A stretch of DNA of 64,000 nt, taken from Brevibacterium sp. XM4083 (GTDB lineage Bacteria > Actinomycetota > Actinomycetes > Actinomycetales > Brevibacteriaceae). The stretch lies in NCBI RefSeq assembly GCF_006489205.2, contig NZ_VFYR02000004.1:124001-188000 (forward strand), read 5' to 3'. The notes under the pieces were generated by a model, which was not told the DNA's origin, did no database searches, and saw only the letters and a program-made list of their open reading frames with translations. A program made the position numbers and the translations under genes. Below, piece by piece: positions 33,181-42,721 of this stretch (positions are counted from its first letter, which is position 1; each line of letters opens with the position of its first letter).

Positions 33181-33501
33181 GTAGAGGCTCCTTTTCCTGG
33201 TTTCCTAAGCAGCCACGGGTTCTGCCGCGGACTGGTTGACCCATTCAGAATGGACCTCGATCGGCGGACGGTACCCGACCGCTGAATGCAACCGCTCCTG
33301 GTTGTACCAGGCCACCCACGCCGAGGTCTCCGCGAGCACCTCGATCAATCCTGACCACACCCGTCTGTCAATCAGCTCAGCCTTGTACACCGAGTTCAAC
33401 GCCTCAGCCATCGCATTGTCATACGAATCTCCGCGCGATCCCACCGACGCGACAAGCTCGGATTCCGCGAGAGCCTCGCCATAGCGAATCGACCGAAATT
33501 G
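33175..33501 (-). pseudogene. IS3-family transposase OrfB C-terminal fragment
   Basis: About 100 codons are nearly identical to the C-terminus of the intact copy at 51837-52706 (QFRSIRYGEALAES, SRGDSYDNAMAE, AWYNQERLHSAVGYRPP). The fragment ends abruptly after the Gln codon of the HSDRG-Q motif, where the IS30-type element begins. Confidence 0.85.
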
Positions 33502-34998
33502 GGCGAGTTCAACTAGTCGTTGCAACACCGGGTTGTTGAAGCGATCGTAGTTGCTCTTCGAAGACCTCCGCCGGCGTCTTCCAGCCGAGGACCTTCCGGG
33601 GTCGATTGTTCAGCGCGTGAGCGACTGCCTCGAGGTCCTTGGCCGACCAGCGCGACAGATCAGTGCCCTTCGGGAAGTACTGTCGCAGCAGACCATTGGT
33701 GTTCTCGTTCGTGGGTCGCTGCCAAGGCGAGTGTGGATCGGCGAAGAACACTCGCGTGCCAGTATCGAGGGTGAACTGTGCATGAGCGGAGAGCTCTTTG
33801 CCGCGGTCCCAGGTCAGGGTCTTGCGCAACTGCTCGGGCAGGCGGGTCAACGCGGTCGTCAGCGCAGCGTTCATCGCGACCGCGCCGTATCCGGCGAGGG
33901 CGGGACCGTTCTTCACCGGCGGACTCTCGCCCCAGCCGTCGAGCCTGGGCAGGTGTACCAGCAGTGTGGAGCGGCTGGAGCGCTCGATGATGGTGCCGAT
34001 CGCGGACCGGCCTGTGCCGATGATCAGATCTCCCTCCCAATGCCCGGGAACCGCGCGGTCGGCGGCGTCGGCGGGACGCTCGCTGAGGACCACGTCCTCG
34101 GTGACATGCCCCCGCGGCTTGTTCTGAGTCCGCGCCCGCGGCCGGCGAAGTGCCCGCCCAGTGCGTAGGCACGCGACCAGCTCTCGTTTGAGCGCGCCGC
34201 GTCCCTCGATGAACAGGGCCTGGTAGATCGCCTCGTGGCTGATACGCATGGACTCATCATCAGCGAAATCGATCCTCAAACGATGAGAGATCTGTTCCGG
34301 ACTCCACGCCGTCGCCCACCGCCGGTCCTGCCGGTGCGGCTTGTTACGCCCCTTCCAGTCGCCTGTCACTGGCCCAGCAACCCCGGTCCCGTCAGCTCGC
34401 TTGATTGACCCGTCGAGGCGTTCCTGAACGTACTGGCGAAGTCGGTCGTTGGTCACGAGCTTGGCGACTTTCGGACGTTTGGCCGCCTGCTGCGCCTTCC
34501 ACTGCGCCACCACCGCCCGATACTCGGATCTACCGCCTCGAGTCGCGGCGTTGCGCCGCAGTTCCCGTGACACCGTCCCCGGGTCACGACCCAGCTCACG
34601 AGCGATCTGGCGCACTCCCAGGCCTGTGGAGCGCATGATCGCGATCTCCTCACGCTCCTCGAACGACAAGTAGCGGCCGGTGGGCGCTGCAAGCGAGATC
34701 GGTGGCATGCCACAAGCATGGCGAAACCAGCGTGTACCCACCGGCACGGACACGCCCACTGTCAACGCGGCCTCGGCCGAGGTGATACCCGTTGTGATCA
34801 GCCTCCAGAACTCACGCTGCACCGCCCGTGAGGGCTCGGGACGTCCCGGGGACCGCGTCGGGGGCCGCAATGCTCGATCCGCGCGCCACTGCCGTCGCAC
34901 GCCCTCGGGCACATCGCTGGTCTTGGCAATCCAGTCCTTCGTCGCCACTCTTGCCGACCTCCATACTCGAGGTGTTGCGACGACCAATTGAATCCGCC
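33502..34998 (-). mobile_element. IS30-family insertion sequence, apparently complete
   Basis: The element is about 1,497 bp with 28-bp imperfect inverted ends (left 33502-33529, right 34971-34998; five mismatches, both containing GTCGT-GCAACACC). It contains one transposase gene. Its two flanks are different IS3 subgroups, each broken at the same codon. Confidence 0.85.
33509..34987 (-). CDS. IS30-family transposase
   Basis: This transposase of up to 492 residues has an N-terminal helix-turn-helix (RYLSFEEREEIAIMRSTGLG, VRQIARELGRDPGTVSREL) and the IS30 DDE core. Core motifs are VPGHWEGDLIIG (first Asp), LTWDRGKEL (second Asp), and SPWQRPTNENTNGLLRQYFP (Glu). All catalytic residues are present, so it may be active. 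The start may be internal, because the first residues overlap the right inverted repeat. Confidence 0.88.
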   Translation of the reverse strand: MVVATPRVWRSARVATKDWIAKTSDVPEGVRRQWRADRALRPPTRSPGRPEPSRAVQREFWRLITTGITSAEAALTVGVSVPVGTRWFRHACGMPPISLAAPTGRYLSFEEREEIAIMRSTGLGVRQIARELGRDPGTVSRELRRNAATRGGRSEYRAVVAQWKAQQAAKRPKVAKLVTNDRLRQYVQERLDGSIKRADGTGVAGPVTGDWKGRNKPHRQDRRWATAWSPEQISHRLRIDFADDESMRISHEAIYQALFIEGRGALKRELVACLRTGRALRRPRARTQNKPRGHVTEDVVLSERPADAADRAVPGHWEGDLIIGTGRSAIGTIIERSSRSTLLVHLPRLDGWGESPPVKNGPALAGYGAVAMNAALTTALTRLPEQLRKTLTWDRGKELSAHAQFTLDTGTRVFFADPHSPWQRPTNENTNGLLRQYFPKGTDLSRWSAKDLEAVAHALNNRPRKVLGWKTPAEVFEEQLRSLQQPGVATTS

Positions 34999-35898
34999 CT
35001 GCGAGCCCCTATCGCTGTGGACCACGCAGCCGGCTGCGGCTCGTGGCCCGCCACGACGGGCCACGGCGTCCTCGATCGCCGCGACCGCCAGGCGCGATTT
35101 CATCCTGGAATCGATGGCATAGCCAACGATCTTGTTGCTGTAGACATCCTTGACTGCGCACATGTACAGCTTCCCCTCACCGTTGGGGTGCTCCGTAATA
35201 TCGGTCACCCACGCTTCGTTGATCGAACTCGCGGTGAAGTCGCGTTTGACGAGGTCATCACACACCCGCGGGCCGGGCGTCTTGCCGTGTTTCCGGGCTC
35301 GTTTGATGGTGTGGGAGAACAACTGGTCCTGCGAGTACAGTCGCCACACACGACGCTCAGAGGCCCCGTAGCTGGCGGCGTGGAGTTCATCAGCGATGAA
35401 CCGGTGCCCGATACTGAAGGGTCGTCGGTGTGGATGTCGTAGGCGGCATTGATTAGGTGTGCCTCGTCCCAGTCCCGATCCGAGTCGGGGCGCGCACACC
35501 ATTGGTGGAACCCCTGCTTCGAGAAGCCGAGCACCCTGCAGGTCACTGCCACCGGCACCCCGGTGGCAGCATGGTCACGGTACCTGCGGGTACATCATTG
35601 TGGGTGGTGACCACCGAGCTTCACGTTCGCTTGCGAGAGATACGCTGCGGCCTCGCGGAGGATCGTGTTCTCCCGCTCAAGCCCCCGGATCCGCTTCAAT
35701 GCTGCTGCCTGGGCCCGTGACTCCTCGGGATCGCTGGGCGGGTTCGAGTCCGTGCTCACGCAGGCGTGAGTCGCGAACCCAGGCTTGCAGGGCTGATTTC
35801 GATATGCCAAGGTCGGCGCAGACCTGCTTCTGGGTCATTCCGTCGTTGATGAGGTCGAGTGCTGACTGCTTGAACTCATCGGTGTAGATCTTTGGCAT
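34999..35898 (-). pseudogene. IS3-family element remnant (OrfA and OrfB frameshifted, 3' lost)
   Basis: OrfA begins at 35898 (KIYTDEFKQSALDLINDGMT, helix-turn-helix) and shifts frame near 35760 into ALKRIRGLERENTILREAAA. OrfB begins near 35590, shifts frame around 35420, and continues through INEAWVTDITEHPNGEGKLY to VVHSDRGSQ, where the IS30 element cuts it. The OrfB sequence differs from the IS3 copy at 51837, so it is another subgroup. Confidence 0.8.
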
Positions 35899-35904
35899 GA
35901 CCTC

Positions 35905-36480
35905 TCACCTTCCTGGATTCTATCCAGTCGTGAAGTCAACCGAACCTTCAGCAGTCCCAAGCCACTGATCTGCCCCAGCGTGCTGAAGTCGCGGCTGACG
36001 TGCTTCGGCGCCCACGTCAGGCCCTCACGGTGGGCCCATTGGGCCACCGCCTGCCCTGCATCGGTGCGAGAATCCAAACTCTGTCCGGCTACCTTCATGC
36101 GGAAGTCCTCACCAGAGGTGTCCTTGACCCGCCCGGTGGCGTTCTCCAGCCCGGCGATCTCGTCCTGGTGGGCAGTGATGTCCTCGCGAGCGCGGGCACG
36201 AGTGTGTTCGAGCATGGACTCGTTGCGGGAGTGGGCGATTTCGAGGCGGTGGAGTTTGGCGACCTCGGCTTGGATGGTGGAGTGCTCCAATAGCAGTGGG
36301 TTGCAGGAACTGACCGCCTTGGCCTCGGCTGCGGAGAGCTCGGCGGAGTCGATCTCTTCGATCTCACGGGCGTCGAGGAGCCATGCATGATCTGGGAGAT
36401 GAACCGCGCTTTACGTCCCACGGCCTGCCACATGTACGCATCGAAGGACTTCTCCCCCCCTCCCGGCCGCTCGCTAGCGC
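35905..36480 (-). pseudogene. remnant of a mobile-element helicase/methylase protein
   Basis: Decayed leftward coding remains include SFDAYMWQAVGRKARFISQI, EIEEIDSAELSAAEAKAVSS, EHSTIQAEVAKLHRLEIAHS, and GEDFRMKVAGQSLDSRTDAG, spread over two frames. These resemble the C-terminal part of very large helicase/N6-methylase proteins carried on plasmids and integrative elements. It has no intact start or active-site motifs. It suggests the accessory region arrived on, or was hit by, such an element. Confidence 0.55.
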
Positions 36481-36572
36481 AGTACCCGCGCCGGTACCGA
36501 TCTCGCGCAATAGTGTATGAGTTGTGATACGGTAAGTCAGACACTGATGTTTGACTATTGGAGGTCCGGCTC

Positions 36573-37175
36573 ATGCATGAACCTCGCGCCGCTCGGCGCA
36601 CCGATGCAGTCAGGAACACCGAGCGCATCGTCGAAGCTGCAGCACTCCAGCTTCGGCAGAGACCGGACGCGACGATGACCAGCATCGCTCGTGTAGCAGG
36701 GGTCGGACGCGCCACGCTTTACGGGCACTTCGAGTCCCGTCGCGACCTCGTCGACGCAGCACTTGCCAGAGAGTTCTCGGAGGCCCAGCGCGCGCTCGAC
36801 ACCATGACCGGTGACCCGGACTCCGCGCGGGCATTGGAAAATGTACTCAATCGAAGCTGGCAACTCATGGACCAGTCGCGTTCCCTGGTCATCGCTGCAT
36901 GCGAAGAACTGTCACCAGAACGACTGTGGGAATTGCACGAGGTTCCAGCCGCGAGAATCACAGCCCTGATACAGCGAGGCCAAGACGCGGGTACGTTCCG
37001 CACCGACCTCCCTATGTGGTGGCTCATCGCGGCCATTCACCGGATCTTCCACGCGACGCCCGGTGATTTCGGAGTCCGACGCACCGATCCCTCGCAGATG
37101 CCTGCCGTCATGACCGAAACGGTGCTCGCCCTACTGCACAGGCCCACGTCCTCACCTCAGGAAGTGCCCCAATGA
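36573..37175 (+). CDS. TetR-family regulator leading the cluster 2 operon
   Basis: This 200-residue TetR protein has the helix-turn-helix TSIARVAGVGRATLYGHFES at about residues 34-53. It is related to the TetR at 20905. ATG 36573 follows GGAGG by eight bases. Its stop overlaps the NRPS start (ATGA at 37172), so the regulator is co-transcribed with the genes it probably controls. GTAT(N8)ATAC at about 36514-36529 in the promoter is a weak operator candidate. Confidence 0.85.
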   Translation: MHEPRAARRTDAVRNTERIVEAAALQLRQRPDATMTSIARVAGVGRATLYGHFESRRDLVDAALAREFSEAQRALDTMTGDPDSARALENVLNRSWQLMDQSRSLVIAACEELSPERLWELHEVPAARITALIQRGQDAGTFRTDLPMWWLIAAIHRIFHATPGDFGVRRTDPSQMPAVMTETVLALLHRPTSSPQEVPQ

Positions 37176-40165
37176 ACTCGCTGACCAACTCCTCGTATGT
37201 TCTCGATCAGGTTGTCCACCATGGGCAGGCCGGTCCCAGTGCCATCGCACTCATCCACGGGGCAACTCAGATCAGCTATGGCGACTTGGTCAGCCGGGTA
37301 AGCCAAGCTGCCGAGGCATTACGTGCGCACCGCTGGGAGGCCGGGTCGACAGTCATGGTGGCGTTGCCACGCGGCCCCGAACAGATCATCACGCTGCTCG
37401 CCGCATGGGCCGTCGGTCTGACTGTCGTCCCCGTTGATCCGGATGATCCCACCGAGCGACAAACGGCCATTCGCAGCGCCACAGGGGCTGTAGCCACGAT
37501 CACCCTCGCCGGATACGAGCCTACTGACGAGGTGCGCGCCACCCGGATCAAGGACCATTGCACCGTCCCGGACGAGGCCCGCGCAACAGCACCGGGCGCA
37601 TATGCGATCTTCACGTCCGGTTCGACCGGCACGCCTAAAGGAGTTCTGGCATCACACGAAGCTTTCGCTGATCTGATCAAACACCTCGTCAGTCGTTATG
37701 CCATCACCCGCGATGATCGCGTGTTGCAGTTCGCGGCTCCCACGTTCGACACGGCGCTGGAGCAGATCGGGGTCACCCTTGCCGCGGGAGCTACGCTGGT
37801 CCAACCCGATACGCCATGGGCTCCCTCGGAGTTTGCAGACCAGCTGGCACTCTATCGAGTGACCGTCATGGATCTGACTCCGAGCTACTGGCGCGCTGTC
37901 GCTGTCCACGCGGCATCGAGCGTGTCGCATCAAGACCTTTCCGTGCGGCTCGCGATCCTCGGCGGCGCGGCGGTGTCGAATCACGACCTCATCGATGTGA
38001 GCACCCACTATCCGCGCGCCCGGATCATCAATGCCTATGGGCTCACCGAGACTGGCATCACTTCGTGTCTGGCTGAGCCGGACATTTCGTCCCTCCCTGA
38101 AACCGGGCCTGCTGCCGTCGGCGCACCAATCGAGGGTGCTCATGTCGTGGTCATCGACGACAATCACACACCTGTCCCACACGGCACGATCGGCCACGTT
38201 GCCATTGGAGGACGGCTCGCGCTCGGCTCGCTGAGCGACAGTGGCACGCTGACTCCGTTGGCCACGATCGCAGTCGGCGAAGAACCTGTGTATCTCACCG
38301 GTGATACGGGGTATCTGGACACAGCTGGCCACCTCGTGATCGATGGTCGTTCGGATCGTCAGATCAAGATCCGTGGTTTCCGCGTCAGCCCGGACGAGAT
38401 CGAGAACGCGATCCGACGCCACCCGGCTATTTGCGATGTCGCCGTCATCGCTGATGCCTCGGCACTGCGGCTTCACGCGTTCTACACTGTGGCGCTCGGC
38501 AACCCTGACCCTGGTGGCGCCAGCCTGATCGAGACGGCACGCGCCACGCTACCGAGTTACTGCATCCCGAATCATGCGACAGCGCTCGACGCGCTTCCCC
38601 AGACGCCACACGGAAAGACCGACTACCGAACACTCGAACTCATCGCGCCCTCGAGCGCGGACTCTACGTCTCCCGTGCGACCACAAGCGCGTGAGTCGGC
38701 AATCGAGCGAGCGGTTGCGACCGTGTGGACAGATGTTCTCGAGATCGACGTTGCCCAGCTGGGCGCTTCATTCTTCGATGCCGGAGGCACCTCAATCGCC
38801 GCTGCCGAACTCGTCGCACGCACCCGTTCGAGTCTCGGTATCCATGTTCGCTTCGCACGGGCACTCATCGAACGTCTCCTGACCAATCCGACGTTTTCCG
38901 CCTACTGCATCGCTGTCGCCGAGGCCCGCGCAGGCATCCTGCAGGCCGGTGCAAGCCCTCAAGAGCTAATGGATGCTGACCTTCGCCGTCCCGCCCCGAT
39001 CGTCAAGCAGCCGTATGCAGCATCACCGCTCACCTCAGCATCGGCCGCTGTCCTCACCGGGGCTACCGGGTTCCTCGGCGCTCACCTTCTGCCGCGTCTT
39101 CTTAGCCGAACTTCCGCGCGGGTGGCGTGTTTGGTTCGCGCGGAAACCGAAGACGCCGCCCGCGAGCGCCTAATGGCAGCGTGGCAGAAGTACGACTCTG
39201 CCTCAGACATCCCCGAGCACGCTCTCGACCGTATCGATGTCATCCTCGGCGACCTCGCCCAGCCCTCCCTGGGACTCACCGAATCTGCGTTCGACGCGTT
39301 GGCCAACCGGACGGACATGGTGTTCCATTCCGGCGGAACGGTTAACTTCATCTACCCCTACGCAGAGATGAAAGCAGCGAACGTCGACGGAACCTACGAA
39401 CTCCTACGACTCGCCGCCCGTCGCGGCGCACCATTCCACCATGTCTCCACTATGGCCGTCATCGCCGGACACGGCATCGTCAACAACAGGAAACAGATCC
39501 ACGAGGACGACACGCTGGGGCATCTGAATCAACTGGGCGTCGGGTACGTCGAGAGCAAATGGATCGCCGAGCACCATGTGCGTCGAGCCGCCGAAGCAGG
39601 GCTGCCTGTGGGAATCTACCGAGCCGCAGACATTTCAGGCCACTCCTCGCGAGGGACCTGGAACACATCCACGGAGATGTGTTGCATGAAGCGGTTTATC
39701 CGCGATGTCAACGCCGTTCCGGTCGCCGAACTGCCGATGGACTACACACCTGTCGACGTGTTCGCCGACGCAATGGTCCACATTGCGACGACCCAGCCGG
39801 CCAATGGACGTGTTTTCCACCTCACGAACCCGAACAAGTCACACATCTCCGTCCTCCAAGACCGTTTGCAGGCGCGCGGTCATCCCGTCAAAGAGGTCCC
39901 CTGGGACGAGTGGGTCACCCACATGATCGACCTCGCCGTGACCGACCCGCAACACCCTATGACGCCGTTCGCACCCCTGTTCATCGATCGCTGTCCCGGT
40001 GGGCAGATGAGCGTTGCCGAGATGTATCTGGAAGACACCTACCCGGATTTCACACGTACGAACGTCGAAGATGCGCTAGCGGGAACCGACATCACCTTCC
40101 CAGAGGTCGACGGTCCGCTCATCGATCGGTACCTCGATTTCCTCGAACGAAAGGACTTCCTGTGA
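37172..40165 (+). CDS. single-module NRPS: adenylation, carrier, thioester reductase (A-T-R)
   Basis: This 997-residue enzyme activates an acid, holds it as a thioester and releases it as an aldehyde or alcohol. The adenylation domain (about 15-500) has FTSGSTGTPKG, APTFDTALEQ with the amine-binding Asp of amino-acid domains, NAYGLTETG, YLTGDTGYL, GRSDRQIKIRGFRVSPDEIE, and PHGKTDYR. The carrier Ser is in DAGGTSIAAAE (about 541). The reductase has NADPH-binding LTGATGFLGAH (about 629-639) and the YVESK catalytic Tyr/Lys (about 791-795). There is no condensation domain. It is shorter than carboxylic acid reductases (about 1,170), the main alternative. Confidence 0.9.
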   Translation: MNSLTNSSYVLDQVVHHGQAGPSAIALIHGATQISYGDLVSRVSQAAEALRAHRWEAGSTVMVALPRGPEQIITLLAAWAVGLTVVPVDPDDPTERQTAIRSATGAVATITLAGYEPTDEVRATRIKDHCTVPDEARATAPGAYAIFTSGSTGTPKGVLASHEAFADLIKHLVSRYAITRDDRVLQFAAPTFDTALEQIGVTLAAGATLVQPDTPWAPSEFADQLALYRVTVMDLTPSYWRAVAVHAASSVSHQDLSVRLAILGGAAVSNHDLIDVSTHYPRARIINAYGLTETGITSCLAEPDISSLPETGPAAVGAPIEGAHVVVIDDNHTPVPHGTIGHVAIGGRLALGSLSDSGTLTPLATIAVGEEPVYLTGDTGYLDTAGHLVIDGRSDRQIKIRGFRVSPDEIENAIRRHPAICDVAVIADASALRLHAFYTVALGNPDPGGASLIETARATLPSYCIPNHATALDALPQTPHGKTDYRTLELIAPSSADSTSPVRPQARESAIERAVATVWTDVLEIDVAQLGASFFDAGGTSIAAAELVARTRSSLGIHVRFARALIERLLTNPTFSAYCIAVAEARAGILQAGASPQELMDADLRRPAPIVKQPYAASPLTSASAAVLTGATGFLGAHLLPRLLSRTSARVACLVRAETEDAARERLMAAWQKYDSASDIPEHALDRIDVILGDLAQPSLGLTESAFDALANRTDMVFHSGGTVNFIYPYAEMKAANVDGTYELLRLAARRGAPFHHVSTMAVIAGHGIVNNRKQIHEDDTLGHLNQLGVGYVESKWIAEHHVRRAAEAGLPVGIYRAADISGHSSRGTWNTSTEMCCMKRFIRDVNAVPVAELPMDYTPVDVFADAMVHIATTQPANGRVFHLTNPNKSHISVLQDRLQARGHPVKEVPWDEWVTHMIDLAVTDPQHPMTPFAPLFIDRCPGGQMSVAEMYLEDTYPDFTRTNVEDALAGTDITFPEVDGPLIDRYLDFLERKDFL

Positions 40166-40938
40166 GCCTCAACTGGCAACGCATCGCTCACGCAACCGAG
40201 CTCGACAACGGACCCCTCGCCTTTGGCAGCGACGTTTCCGCGAGCCGTCTCCACGCTGCCGCACTCGCCGGGTTCTACTGTTTTCCCACGGCGACCTACG
40301 AACAGACACTCCTCAACGAGATGCGCTACGGTGCCGACGTAGACACCGGCGTTCGCACGATTGCCGTCAATGACCCTGATCCCTACTCGGTCGCGTGGCT
40401 GAACCCAGACCCGCGGCCCGTCATCGATCTGACCTCGCGCGGTGCCGGCCGTAGCATGCGTCGTCTCGCACGACGCCACGGACAATGGCGCACCACAATC
40501 GATGTCGCGTTCGATGACGTCGTGACCAGATGCGCCCAGCACCGGGGCAGCAGCTGGATCACCAGCGCGCTCCGCAAATCACTGCGGAATCTACATGACG
40601 CTGGAGTCGCCCACAGCTGCGAAGTCTGGGATGACGATCAGCTCATTGGCGGCGTCTTCGGTCTGCGACTCGGTGCCGTGTTCACCGCCGACTCACAGTT
40701 CACGGCCGTCGAAGGAGCGGGAAAGCTTGCCGTAGTCGATCTCATGACTAGATTCGCACAAAGTGGAGGCACTTTGCTCGACCTTCAGCACGACACGCCC
40801 CATGCCCGAACTCTGGGAGCAACCGCTATGCCTCGATCGTCATATCTCACCGCCCTCCAACGACTGAACACCCAACGGACCATAATCTCTAGCGAAGCTC
40901 GCTCTGCCAAGCACATCGCGGAGTTGAACACCGCATGA
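40162..40938 (+). CDS. leucyl/phenylalanyl-tRNA-protein transferase homologue (Aat-like)
   Basis: This 258-residue protein matches the Aat family: AWLNPDPRPVIDL, SMRRLARRHGQWRTTIDVAF, SSWITSALRKSLRNLHDAGV, AHSCEVWDDDQLIGGVFGLR, FTAVEGAGKLAVVDLM, and LLDLQHDTPHARTLGA. Aat normally moves Leu or Phe from its tRNA to protein N-termini for ClpS-dependent decay. Here it sits directly behind an A-T-R NRPS (GTGA overlap at 40162), far from any clp gene. I infer it adds an aminoacyl group from tRNA to the carrier-bound amino acid, replacing a condensation domain. Confidence 0.85.
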   Translation: MSLNWQRIAHATELDNGPLAFGSDVSASRLHAAALAGFYCFPTATYEQTLLNEMRYGADVDTGVRTIAVNDPDPYSVAWLNPDPRPVIDLTSRGAGRSMRRLARRHGQWRTTIDVAFDDVVTRCAQHRGSSWITSALRKSLRNLHDAGVAHSCEVWDDDQLIGGVFGLRLGAVFTADSQFTAVEGAGKLAVVDLMTRFAQSGGTLLDLQHDTPHARTLGATAMPRSSYLTALQRLNTQRTIISSEARSAKHIAELNTA

Positions 40939-41699
40939 GCAACTCGACCCAAACCTTCTCACTCGCGTATCGCCCCGACCTCGCAGCCAGTTTCCTCTCG
41001 TTGGACGTTGCCTGGCCTGCCTTCATCGAACCCTCGCGGCTTCTCGTCAATTGGGGTCTCGACGTTCACTCCCAGTACCAGCTCGTCGTACTCGATCAGG
41101 AAACCACTGTCGCCCGAGTAGCAGCCCTGCCTATCCAATGGGACGGCCACCCTGACTCGCTGCCCGACCGGGGATGGGACGGCATCGTCGAGCAATCCGT
41201 CACTGATACCCATCGCGGTGCGGCCCTCAATACGCTGTGCGCCCTCGAAGTGGGTGTCAGCAGCAACCACGCTGGGCGTGGCCTCTCACGTACGGCCCTG
41301 ACGGCTTTGCGCGACGAAGCACGCCGTCTGGGCTTCGAGCACCTGATCGTGCCTGTGCGCCCCACGGGCAAGGCCGAACGCCCAGACGAACCAATCGATA
41401 GCTACGTTGCTCGACGTCGCGACGACGGTTTCCCGGTGGACAACTGGCTCCGTGTCCATGAACGCCTCGGAGCACGAATGGTCGGTCTCTGTCCAACCGC
41501 GATGACGGTCGTCGCACCCATCTATCGGTGGCGACAGTGGACAGATTTGCCTTTCAACCGGTCCGGTGTGATCACCGTTCCCGGCGGAATCGCCCCAGTA
41601 ACGGTCAACCACGAGCTCGACTACGCCGCCTACGTCGAACCCAACGTCTGGATGGAACATCCGCTGACGTCACCCGCACAATCCGAAAGGACACTCTGA
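40935..41699 (+). CDS. GNAT-type acyltransferase
   Basis: This 254-residue protein has GNAT features in the middle (LNTLCALEVGVSSNHAGRGL, SRTALTALRDEARRLGFEHL), where the NHAGRG loop resembles the acetyl-CoA pyrophosphate site. The C-terminal part is unrecognised. It starts at ATG 40935 overlapping the Aat-like stop. GNAT folds also occur in tRNA-dependent amino-acid transferases, so acetyl-CoA may not be the donor. Substrate unknown. Confidence 0.65.
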   Translation: MSNSTQTFSLAYRPDLAASFLSLDVAWPAFIEPSRLLVNWGLDVHSQYQLVVLDQETTVARVAALPIQWDGHPDSLPDRGWDGIVEQSVTDTHRGAALNTLCALEVGVSSNHAGRGLSRTALTALRDEARRLGFEHLIVPVRPTGKAERPDEPIDSYVARRRDDGFPVDNWLRVHERLGARMVGLCPTAMTVVAPIYRWRQWTDLPFNRSGVITVPGGIAPVTVNHELDYAAYVEPNVWMEHPLTSPAQSERTL

Positions 41700-42721
41700 T
41701 GACTGCACTCGAGGACCGCGACTCCGTCATTCAACTGATCGGCGGATACATTGTCTCCAATGCCATCCGCGCCGCGGGGGATTTCGGCATCTTCTCTCTG
41801 CTCGATGTCGATGACGGACTCACTTTGACCGAGGTAGCCCTTGGCGCGCGCATCGACGAAGCGCACCTCATCAGGTTGCTCCGCACCTTGCAACAGGCCC
41901 ACCTTGTCGAAGAGGCCGGGAACCGATTTCACCTCACTTCACCGGGTCGACTGCTGGTGCCTGAACGCGAAGGGACGCTGGCCAACTTCGCTCGGAACTT
42001 CACCAGTCCACTCTTCCAGCGCTCCTGGGACTCCCTGGAGGAGACCTTGCGCACCGGGACACCTGGCTTTTTTCTCGTCAACCAGCAAAGCATCTACGAC
42101 TACTTCGCTGAGGATGATGCTGCGAACGCCCTGTTCAACGGCGCGATGCAAGAGGAAGCAGCCGCGACCGCCACCGCTGCCACCACCATCATCACGCTCG
42201 CCGAGAACGAGAGGGTCATCGACCTCGGCGGAGGCGATGGCACCTTCCTCACCAAGCTGCTCCAAGCGAACCCCACTGCAACCGGAACCGTCTTTGACAG
42301 CCCTGCCGGCATCGCGAACGCCCCCAGTGTCATCGATCGTTCCAGTGTCGCCAACCGGTGCGACTTCCAGGCCGGGGACTTCTTCACTGCCATCCCCAGA
42401 AACGGCACCACCTACATTCTCAAGAGCGTCCTACAAGACTGGGATGACGAACGCGCCTACCAAATCCTGCGAACCTGCGCAGAACAGGTTCCCGCCGGCG
42501 CGAGACTGATAATCATCGGCAACTTCATCCCTGACGACTTCGATCGCAATGCCGCGGTCGGATATCTCACCGACATGTGCATGCTCGTCATCAGTGGCGG
42601 TCGGGAACGCACGCTCGACGATCTACGTCGCCTCCTAGACCGCGCGGGACTGCCGACCGCGTCCCTGTCCCACCGCCGCGTAGGACCGCTTACCGCTGTC
42701 GAACTCACGAGCGCGCCATGA
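41699..42721 (+). CDS. SAM-dependent O-methyltransferase
   Basis: This 340-residue enzyme is of the two-domain plant-type/antibiotic O-methyltransferase family. An N-terminal winged-helix dimerisation domain (SNAIRAAGDFGIFSLLD, LIRLLRTLQQAHLVEE) precedes the SAM domain with VIDLGGGDGTF at about 174-184 and AGDFFTAIP. The conserved LHDW before the active site reads LQDWDDE, so the usual His base is a Gln. It overlaps the GNAT stop by one base (TGATG). It probably methylates a hydroxyl of the pathway's cyclic intermediate. Confidence 0.88.
   Translation: MTALEDRDSVIQLIGGYIVSNAIRAAGDFGIFSLLDVDDGLTLTEVALGARIDEAHLIRLLRTLQQAHLVEEAGNRFHLTSPGRLLVPEREGTLANFARNFTSPLFQRSWDSLEETLRTGTPGFFLVNQQSIYDYFAEDDAANALFNGAMQEEAAATATAATTIITLAENERVIDLGGGDGTFLTKLLQANPTATGTVFDSPAGIANAPSVIDRSSVANRCDFQAGDFFTAIPRNGTTYILKSVLQDWDDERAYQILRTCAEQVPAGARLIIIGNFIPDDFDRNAAVGYLTDMCMLVISGGRERTLDDLRRLLDRAGLPTASLSHRRVGPLTAVELTSAP

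Noticed and set aside
39559-40161. Upstream extension of the Aat-like frame inside the NRPS gene
   Set aside because: The extension is low-complexity Arg/His-rich and lies wholly within the NRPS reductase domain; the family homology starts at the GTG at 40162.
37172-40165. Carboxylic acid reductase as the firm call for the A-T-R protein
   Set aside because: Same domain order, but the adenylation domain keeps the amine-binding Asp, the protein is about 170 residues shorter, and the neighbours favour peptide chemistry. It remains an alternative.
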